Shown here in pieces: positions 1 to 9,000 of a DNA stretch of 64,000 nucleotides (position 1 is the stretch's first letter; every line of letters starts with the position of its first letter). The stretch spans positions 1 to 64,000 of the forward strand of contig NZ_JAQQTF010000004.1 of assembly GCF_028561275.1 (NCBI RefSeq). Reading direction: 5' to 3'. The position numbers and the translations under genes were made by a program. This DNA is from Aureisphaera galaxeae (lineage in GTDB: Bacteria > Bacteroidota > Bacteroidia > Flavobacteriales > Flavobacteriaceae). The notes under the pieces were generated by a model. That model made no database searches and was not told the DNA's origin. It saw nothing but the letters and a program-made list of their open reading frames with translations.

Positions 1-2400
1 ACCAACCTTGTGGACAACGGTGACGGTACGATCACCTATACCAATGAGGCCGGTGTGGCCCAGACGGTCGACATCGCTGCCATCGTGGTGGCCTTCGAGA
101 CCACTTCGACCATTGTGGACAACGGCGACGGAACATACACCTACACAGACGAGGACGGTAACACGACCACCATCGACATCCCAGGGAATGAAACGGTAAC
201 CAACCTTGTGGACAATGGTGATGGGACGATCACCTATACCAATGAGGCCGGTGTGGCCCAGACGGTCGACATCGCTGCCATTGTGGTGGCCTTCGAGACG
301 ACCTCTACCATAGTTGACAACGGTGACGGAACCTATACATACACAGACGAGGATGGAAACTCAACAACATTTACAGGGACCGACGATCAGGACCTGACAG
401 GGGCGACCTTAACCGGAACAATGCTAACCGTGGATATAGAGAACGGTGCTTCCGTAACTGTAGACCTTGCTGGGTTGGAAACGACATCTACCATGGTAGA
501 CAACGGAGACGGCACCTATACCTATACGGATGAGGATGGTAACAGTGTGACCTTTACGGGAACTGATGACCAAACATTGAGCCTTACGGGTACGACCCTG
601 TCCATCGAGGATGGAAACAGTGTAGACCTATCGGTGATCGGAAGTGATGACCAGAATTTGACGGGTGCTTCTGTAACAGGAACGACACTGCAAGTAGATA
701 TCGAAGACGGTACCCCTGCCATGGTGGATCTTGCCGGTGCGATCACCGACGGAGAGACGACAACCTCGATGGTACAGAACGATACGAATGGTGTGATTAC
801 CTATACCGATGAAGACGGTGGTACATCGACAGCAGACGTGACCAGTACCGATGCGGGTAACCTATTGACCACAGGAACCGATGGAGGATCATTTTTCGAT
901 CAAGTCGCTATCGCTGCCAATGAAACAACCTCTATCCTTACGGATAATGGAGATGGGACTTACACCTATACGGACGAGGATGGAAACTCCACCACATTTA
1001 CGGGTACAGACGATCAGGACCTGACAGGGGCGACCTTAACCGGAACAATGCTAACCGTGGATATAGAGAACGGTGCTTCCGTAACCGTTGACCTAGCTGG
1101 GTTGGAAACGACATCTACCATGGTAGACAATGGAGACGGTACCTATACCTATACCGATGAAGATGGAAACAGCGTCACCTTTACGGGTACGGATGACCAG
1201 AACCTGACATTGACAGGTACGACCTTGAGCATCGAAGACGGAAACAGCGTGGACCTGGCGGCATTGAGCGATTCCCTGGTGGACAACGGTGACGGGACCT
1301 TCACCCATACGGCGGTGGACGGTACGGCAGTGACCTTTGATGCCAACACCAGTACCTTGACCGACAACGGTGATGGCACCTATACGATCACCAATGACGA
1401 TGGTAGTACCATCACCTTCACAGGAACTGATGACCAAACATTGAGCCTTACAGGTACAACCCTAACCATCGAGGATGGAAATAGTGTGGATCTTTCAGCT
1501 ATCGGCGGTACCGATGATCAGAACCTGACCGGTGCTTCTGTAACGGGAACGACACTGCAAGTAGATATCGAAGATGGTACTCCTGCCATGGTGGACTTAG
1601 CTTCAGCCATTGTTGCGGGAGAAACCACCTCTAGATTGGTAGACAATTTGGACGGTACGTATACGTATACCGATGAAGACGGAACTGCAACCACTTTCGT
1701 GGGTACGGACGATCAGGACCTAACAGGGGCGACCTTAACCGGAACAATGCTAACCTTGGATATAGAGAATGGTGCTTCCGTAACCGTTGACCTTGCTGGA
1801 TTGGAGACGACCTCTACGATGGTAGACAACGGCGACGGGACCTATACCTATACCGATGAGGATGGGAACAGTGTGACCTTTACAGGTACGGACGATCAGA
1901 CTTTGAGTCTAACCGGCACGACATTGAGCATCGAGGATGGAAACAGCGTAGACCTCTCGGTAGTGCAGGACGGAACCGGAACGGATGACCAGAACTTGAG
2001 CCTTACGGGTACTATATTGAGTATCGAAGACGGAAACAGTGTAGATTTGGCCGGTGCGATCATCACAGGGGAGACCACTACAAGCATGGTGCAGAACGAT
2101 ACGAGTGGAGTGGTAACCTATACCGATGAGGACGGTGCGACTTCTACAGCAGATGTGACCAGTACCGATGCTGGCAATATCTTGACTACTGGAACCGATG
2201 GAGGTTCCTTTATAGACCAAGCTGTGGTGCAAGCGATAGAAACCGATTTGGTGGTCACCACAGATGGAACTGCTACAGGAGTGACTCTATCAGGAACCAA
2301 TGACCATACGGCAGACATCACTCTATTGAGCACGGACGCAAACAATGCTTTGAGTACGGGTGCCGACGGAGGTGTCTACTTAGATGCAACGGCTACCGTC
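1..2400 (+). repeat. Nested coding repeats in the giant repeat protein
   Basis: DNA-level repeats lie inside the coding sequence. A 198-bp unit is repeated at 1 and 199. A block starting GACGATCAGGACCTGACAGG recurs near 382 and 1009, and near 1708 with a few base changes, giving periods of 627 and 699 bp. Near-identity over roughly 70 bp suggests recent recombination between units, so copy number may vary between strains. Confidence 0.75.
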
Positions 2401-2898
2401 GTAGACAAAATGGTTTTCAGTGCGGAGTACGCAGGAGCGGCTTTGGACGCAGACGGAACAGATAACCTCGGGTTCCTTACAAGTGATAACGCAGGATCGG
2501 CAAACAACTGGATGAACTACTACCACTGGAGCAATACCCAAACTGATGGTGGTACAAACGATTACGATGTCATTTTACGATTTACCCTACCCAACGATTT
2601 TGCGGCTTGGGAAACCAATGCCATCCAAATCGATTATGCAGGAACCACGGATGCCAACTTTACGGCCAACGTGTACATAGAAACGAGTGCCGCGGCTCAA
2701 GCAACCTTGGGAGCTACGACGAGTACGAGCACGACGGATTGGCAACAGGTAAACATCTCCAGCGCTGGATTAACCATAGGGGCAGGAGATACAGGAATCA
2801 TTGTACTGAAAATGACAGCTACCGACGTGGGCACTGCCGGAAACAGTGCCATACGACTAGGGGACGTAACCTTGAATTTTACACGAACTCGATACTAA
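1..2898 (+). CDS. Giant acidic repeat protein, 5' end outside window
   Basis: The frame is open from base 1 and the first codons already lie inside a repeat, so this is the C-terminal part (about 965 residues) of a longer protein. Most of it consists of repeats containing VDNGDGTYTYTDEDGN, TGTDDQ and IEDGNSVDL, with higher-order units of about 66 residues (bases 1 and 199) and about 209-233 residues (bases 382, 1009, 1708). The last 160 or so residues are non-repetitive and beta-rich, resembling a jelly-roll cap. No T9SS sorting domain is visible at the C-terminus. It precedes a T9SS cargo and PorP/PorE-like genes, so a cell-surface adhesin or stalk role is inferred. The repeat part looks richer in G+C than the genes downstream. 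The exact family is not recognised. Confidence 0.75.
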   Translation, partial: TNLVDNGDGTITYTNEAGVAQTVDIAAIVVAFETTSTIVDNGDGTYTYTDEDGNTTTIDIPGNETVTNLVDNGDGTITYTNEAGVAQTVDIAAIVVAFETTSTIVDNGDGTYTYTDEDGNSTTFTGTDDQDLTGATLTGTMLTVDIENGASVTVDLAGLETTSTMVDNGDGTYTYTDEDGNSVTFTGTDDQTLSLTGTTLSIEDGNSVDLSVIGSDDQNLTGASVTGTTLQVDIEDGTPAMVDLAGAITDGETTTSMVQNDTNGVITYTDEDGGTSTADVTSTDAGNLLTTGTDGGSFFDQVAIAANETTSILTDNGDGTYTYTDEDGNSTTFTGTDDQDLTGATLTGTMLTVDIENGASVTVDLAGLETTSTMVDNGDGTYTYTDEDGNSVTFTGTDDQNLTLTGTTLSIEDGNSVDLAALSDSLVDNGDGTFTHTAVDGTAVTFDANTSTLTDNGDGTYTITNDDGSTITFTGTDDQTLSLTGTTLTIEDGNSVDLSAIGGTDDQNLTGASVTGTTLQVDIEDGTPAMVDLASAIVAGETTSRLVDNLDGTYTYTDEDGTATTFVGTDDQDLTGATLTGTMLTLDIENGASVTVDLAGLETTSTMVDNGDGTYTYTDEDGNSVTFTGTDDQTLSLTGTTLSIEDGNSVDLSVVQDGTGTDDQNLSLTGTILSIEDGNSVDLAGAIITGETTTSMVQNDTSGVVTYTDEDGATSTADVTSTDAGNILTTGTDGGSFIDQAVVQAIETDLVVTTDGTATGVTLSGTNDHTADITLLSTDANNALSTGADGGVYLDATATVVDKMVFSAEYAGAALDADGTDNLGFLTSDNAGSANNWMNYYHWSNTQTDGGTNDYDVILRFTLPNDFAAWETNAIQIDYAGTTDANFTANVYIETSAAAQATLGATTSTSTTDWQQVNISSAGLTIGAGDTGIIVLKMTATDVGTAGNSAIRLGDVTLNFTRTRY

Positions 2899-3015
2899 AA
2901 ACGAACAGCATATAATGAGCATTGCTTCCGTAGGGATGGTTGGCGATGAAAATGTGGAAACAATGCTCAAAAAGCTTACAAAGCGGAAACAACAAATTGG
3001 ATTAAACAATACGAT

Positions 3016-6000
3016 ATGAAAAATCCTTTTTACCCTATACATACAAACCAATGGATGTGGATATTGCTCATGGCAATGGTATGTCAATTGCCTGTAAACG
3101 CAACTCTCATTCCTCCTTCCAACACGGGAAATACCCAACAAGAAGGGATAGGATATTATGGCCTTGGCGATTTTGCCCTTGGAAAAGAAATCTATGTTCC
3201 TAATCCTAGCTTTGATACGAAGTCGGAAGCTACAAGCGAATTCATAAGCGGTGGAACTCCCATACTCACGTATACTACGGGAACCTATAACGTTAGCTCA
3301 GCCAGTTTTGTAGATACCTTTTCGGTGGCTGCCCAAGATGGAAACCCCATGGACATGCTCTTTAATGACGATGGAACCAAATTGTACGTTCTTGGACTGT
3401 CAGGAGATGATGTCAACGAATATGACCTTTCTACACCCTATGATGTGTCGACCGGAACTTTTGTTGATACCTTTTCTATAAGTGGGCAGGAAGCCAATCC
3501 TACGGGAATGGCATTTAATGATGATGGAACCAAGTTGTATATTGTTGGTCTTTCTTCAGATGCCGTACACGAATACGATTTGGGAGTGGCTTGTGATGTT
3601 TCTACGGGAGTATTTCTTCAAAGTTTTTTCGTATCTGCTCAGGAATCCAACCCGGAAGATGTCGCCTTTAACAAGGACGGTACAAAAATGTATGTTTTAG
3701 GAAGTACGGGGGATGATATTAATGAATATGATCTTTCCACGGCTTTCGATATTTCGACAGCTGTTTCCAATGATACCTTTTCAGTGGGCGGACAGGATAC
3801 CTTTCCTACAGGTATGAGTTTTAACAATGATGGGACACAATTGTTTGTAACGGGAGATACCGGGGCTGATGTTAACCATTATATTCTGTCGATACCTTTT
3901 GATGTTTCCACGGCTACGTTTGTGACCAACTTTTTGGTGAGTGGGCAAGATTTTACTCCTGAGGGCATCGCTTTTAATAGAACCGGGAGTAAGATGTACG
4001 TGGTTGGGAATTCAGGCAATGATATCAACGAATACGATCTAAGTACGATCAGTAATTATCTGGAGTCTTTTACCAACGACGGGAGTATTAATAACACTTT
4101 TCCTTTACAATTGGAACTTACGGGAGACACTTTTGCAGATTTGGGATCTGGTACCCTTACGGCTGCACAAGTAACAGTAGGTAGTGTACCCGCAGGTCTC
4201 ATAGCGACCCTGACGATCATCAATCCGAATACGGTAGAACTTACCTTTTCGGGCAATGCGACCGATCATCAGAATGTAGACGATCTGTCGGAGATTACCT
4301 TTACCATTGCAGATTCGGCCTTTACCAATTCTACGGTAGCGCAGGTAAGTATTCCGCTTTCATCCGGAGTAGGAATCAACTTTATTGATAATCTGGCGCC
4401 TTTACTGTCTTGTACTTTAGGGAGCTACGATGTTACTACAGCAAGTTTTGTGGATGTCTTTTCGGTAAGTAGCCAAGAGAGTGCCCCGAGAGATATGTCC
4501 TTTAACCATGATGGAACGAAGCTTTACGTTCTTGGAGCTGCCGGAGTGGATATCAACGAATATGATCTTTCGACTGCTTACGATGTATCTACCGGTACAT
4601 TTGTAGGGACCTTTTCTGTAAGTGCACAGGAAACGGCCCCTACAGGTATGGCTATGAATAGTGAAGGTACGGTATTGTATGTTGTGGGAACGACCACGGA
4701 TACCGTTTATATGTATACCATGTCAACTGCTTTTGATATTTCTACAGCCAGCTTTTTTCAAAGTTTTTCGATATCCGCTCAGGAGGTCACCCCTCAGGAT
4801 GTAACCTTTAACAATGCAGGAACGAAGATGTACATTACAGGAAGTACAGGAGATGATATTGATGAGTACGACCTGTCAACGGCTTTCGATATTTCTACAG
4901 CTAGTTTTGTAAGTTCTTTTTCGGTGTCCGGAGAAGACACAGAACCTACAGGGCTTGTTTTCAACCATGACGGTAGCGAGTTCTTTGTAATAGGAGAAGC
5001 AGGCAATGATGTGAACCAATATAGCCTTAGCACCCCCTTTGATGTTTCCACAGCTACCTTTGTGACCAATTTTTCTGTGGGCGGTCAGGATGGAAACCCT
5101 GAAGGTATCGCTTTCAATAGATCGGGAAGTAAGATGTATGTTGTAGGCGATGCAGGTAATGATATTAACGAATACGATCTGGGTACGATCAGCAATTATC
5201 TGGAGTCCTTTACCAATGATGGGAGCGTAAATAATTCGACACCTCTGCAATTTGAACTTACGGGAGATACCTTTGCCGATCTGGGATCAGGAGCTTTAAC
5301 GGCAGGTCAGGTAACGATCAACAATGTGCCTGCGGGGCTTACGGCCACGCTTAGTATACTAACGCCAACCACGGCAGAGCTTACCTTTTCGGGCAATGCG
5401 ACCGATCATCAGGATGTGGACGATGTAGGGGAGATCACCTTTACCTTTGATGATACCGCCTTTACCAATTCCACTGCTGCACAGGTAGCGGTACCTTCCT
5501 GTGGTGTGGGAATTGATTTTACAGACAATATTTCCCCGGCACTTTCATGCATTTTGGGACCTCTTGAGCTTTTCAATACCAGTTTTACAGATACCTTTTC
5601 GGTAGCTGCACAGGCTACAGATCCTCAGGATATTTCCTTTAACCATGATGGGACCAAACTTTATGTTGTAGGGTTTACTTCAGATGCTGTGGATGAATAT
5701 GATTTGTCTACACCCTATGATGTATCCACAGGTACTTTTGTGGATTCTTTCTCGGTGTCCGGTGAGGAAGGAAATGCTACAGGAATGGCTTTTAACAATG
5801 CAGGGACCCTATTATTCATTGTAGGAACTTCCAGTGATACCTTATATATGTATACATTGGCCATTGCCTATGACGTATCTACGGGCGTTCTTTCTCAAAG
5901 TTTTTCCATAGGTGCTCAGGAGGCTACCCCGCAAGATGTGGCTTTTAATAAAGATGGTACCAAGATGTATATTGTTGGGAATACCGGAGATGATATTAAT

Positions 6001-9000
6001 GAGTATGACCTGTCTTCGCCTTTTGATATTTCCACGGTTGTTTTTAATGATACCTTTTCTGTGGCGACTCAGGAAACGAACCCTACAGGAGTGGCTTTCA
6101 ATAATGATGGTACCCAACTGTTTGTAAGTGGTGATTCAGGCAACGATGTTAACCAATACACCCTTAGTACCCCCTTTGATGTCTCTACTGGAACCTTTGT
6201 GACCAACTTCTCAGTGAATAGTGAGGATGGAAGCCCCGGAGGTATTGCTTTTAACAGTAGTTACAGTAAGATGTACATAGTTGGAGGTGCCGGAGATGAT
6301 ATCAATGAATACGATCTTGTTACAATCGGAGACTATCTGGAATCTTTAGTAAATGACGGGAGTATCAACAATGGATCACCTTTACGATTGGAACTTACTG
6401 GTGATACCTTTGTCGATCTGGGTTCTGGAGCTTTGACGACAGGTCAGGTAACGATCAACAATGTCCCTACAGGACTTACCGCTACACTTGCCATACTGGC
6501 ACCAACGACGGTAGAACTTACTTTTTCAGGAAATAGTGCCAGCCATGAGGATATAGATGATGTAACCGAGATCACCTTTACTTTTGACAATACCGCCTTT
6601 ACTAATTCCACTGCTGCACAGGTAGCTGTACCTTCCTGTGGAATAGGTATTGATTTTATAGGCCCGGAGATTTGTGGTGATGGTATAGATAATGATCTGG
6701 ATGGTAAGATAGATGCCCTCGACGAGGACTGCCCTTGCGATCCCAGTGCTTCGGGCGGGTTGTATACCCATTGTAGCCAGCCATTTGCATGTACGGGACC
6801 GGTTAGTCTGGGCAGCTTGGATTTTGAGGCATCATTTTTAGAATCGGGAAGTGCCATAGGGCATGTCTATGTTGCCGATATAGATGGTGATGGTAATACG
6901 GAGATCATCCATGGTTTTGAATCAATTATTGATGGACAGACCAAAGCTATTGAAGGCAGTACGCCAATAAACTTAGGCGGATTGGCTGATGTAGATGGTG
7001 ATGGTGGAGTAGAGTTTTTTGACGCCGGAGGGTCATCACATAGATTTCGTAGTTATGATACCGATGGGACTCTTCTTTTTAATGCAACAGTTGCTTCCGG
7101 TCTTCCCGCAGAAGATGACGTACCATTATTTGCTGATTTTAACCATGATGGTATTCCCGAAGCGTATCTGTCAAATAAGATACTTAATGCCCAGACAGGA
7201 GCTCTGTTACTGGATGCAGGAGCAGGACATCGAGGTATTCCGGGAGGATTATTCAGACTTTCCTTGCCCGTTGCAGCCGATGTGATAGGCGATGATACTC
7301 TGGAACTTATTGCTGGGCATACCGTATATAGTGTAAATATTACCAATACTACGGGTACAGCAGGAAATACCATAACGCCAATCACCTATCCGGGGATTAG
7401 CACTAGTGATGGTCTTACTTTTGTGGCAGATATGGATCTGGATGGAGCACTTGATGTTATTACAGCCAATACCACAACAGATATTTTGAACATATGGAAC
7501 CCACGAACGGGGATACTCATGTCGAGCGCATTGCCGGGGGACTTAAACCTGTCTCGAACCCCTACCATTATGATCGGGAATGTTGATGATGACCCCTATC
7601 CGGAAATTGCAACCTTAAGAAGCGGTACTCAATTTAGTGTATTCGATTACGATGGTAACAGTACATTGAGTGTAAAATGGACTGATGTTGTAGCTGATAC
7701 CTCTTCCGAATGGACAGGAGCCACGATGTTCGATTTTAATGCTGATGGCAAACAGGAGGTCGTCTATAGAGATGAAGTGGAGCTTCACGTGTATGATGCT
7801 GAGACGGGAATTCCCTTTTATACGTTTCCTCTGACTTCCAATACCAGAAATGAATACCCTGTAATTGCCGATGTGGATGATGACGGTGAGGCGGAGATTC
7901 TCATAACGGGAAACGGAGCGTCAGGTACGGGATTATATCTATTTGAGAGCGGTCCGTTAAGTACTTGGGCTTCCGCACGAAATATCTGGAATCAATATAC
8001 GTATCGCGCTGTGTCTATAAACTCCGATGCTACTGTACCTCAGTATGAGACTAATGCATCTATAAGTTATACGGTAGGACCTGATACGTTTCGTCCTTAT
8101 AATATAAGTAATGTGCAAGTAGGGGGATTATTGAGTACAGGTCAACCCGTGACTCTTCCATTGCCTGATGCATCGGTCACTTCGGTTACCGAACAGGTAG
8201 GAAGTAATTGTACTGGAGGAGATGCTATTATACAAGTGAATATTGACAATCTGGGTGATGCCGATCTTCCGGCAGGAACCCCTATAGCCGTATATGACGG
8301 GGATCCCCAAGTTGGCGGAGCTGTACTTTTAACAGTAGGAACGCTAAGTACCTCTATTGCTCCCGGGGGATCGGGATCGGAATCCATTAGTGTTCCGGGA
8401 ATAACGTTACCTACAACGATATATGTTTTGGTAAGCGACGATGGTACAGGCACCCTGCCGCTTACCATCCCTACCGATTTTCCACTTTCTACAATAAACG
8501 AATGTGACTATACCAATAACTTAGGCAATTTGGCCGTGACCTGTGCCGATACCGATAATGACACGATCCCGGATAGTGTAGATATTGACGACGATAATGA
8601 CGGGATTCTGGATTTGGAAGAATGCCCGCCACCTGTACCCATAGTAGGCGCCGACGGAACCTTCGAATCTTTGGCCGGAGTGGCTAGTGGAGATGTATTT
8701 AATAGCAATGTAACCGGAGGAGGATGGATTAATGGCGTGGGATCGGCAGATTCCTGGGTCTCGCCCATGCCTACCATAGGAACCGGCGTATGGGGAGGAA
8801 TGGCAGATGGAATGCCCTCTTCACCCGATGGAGGGGTATTTGCCGGAGCTTGGTCCAATGGCGGCAATGATGAATCCTTCTACACAGATGTGACAAGTCT
8901 CGTCGTAGGGCAGACCTACTCAGTGGTATTCTATCAGGGAAATGCCGGAATTGAAGGGACTACTGCTATTGGAACTAATATGAGATGGCGTGTAGATTTT

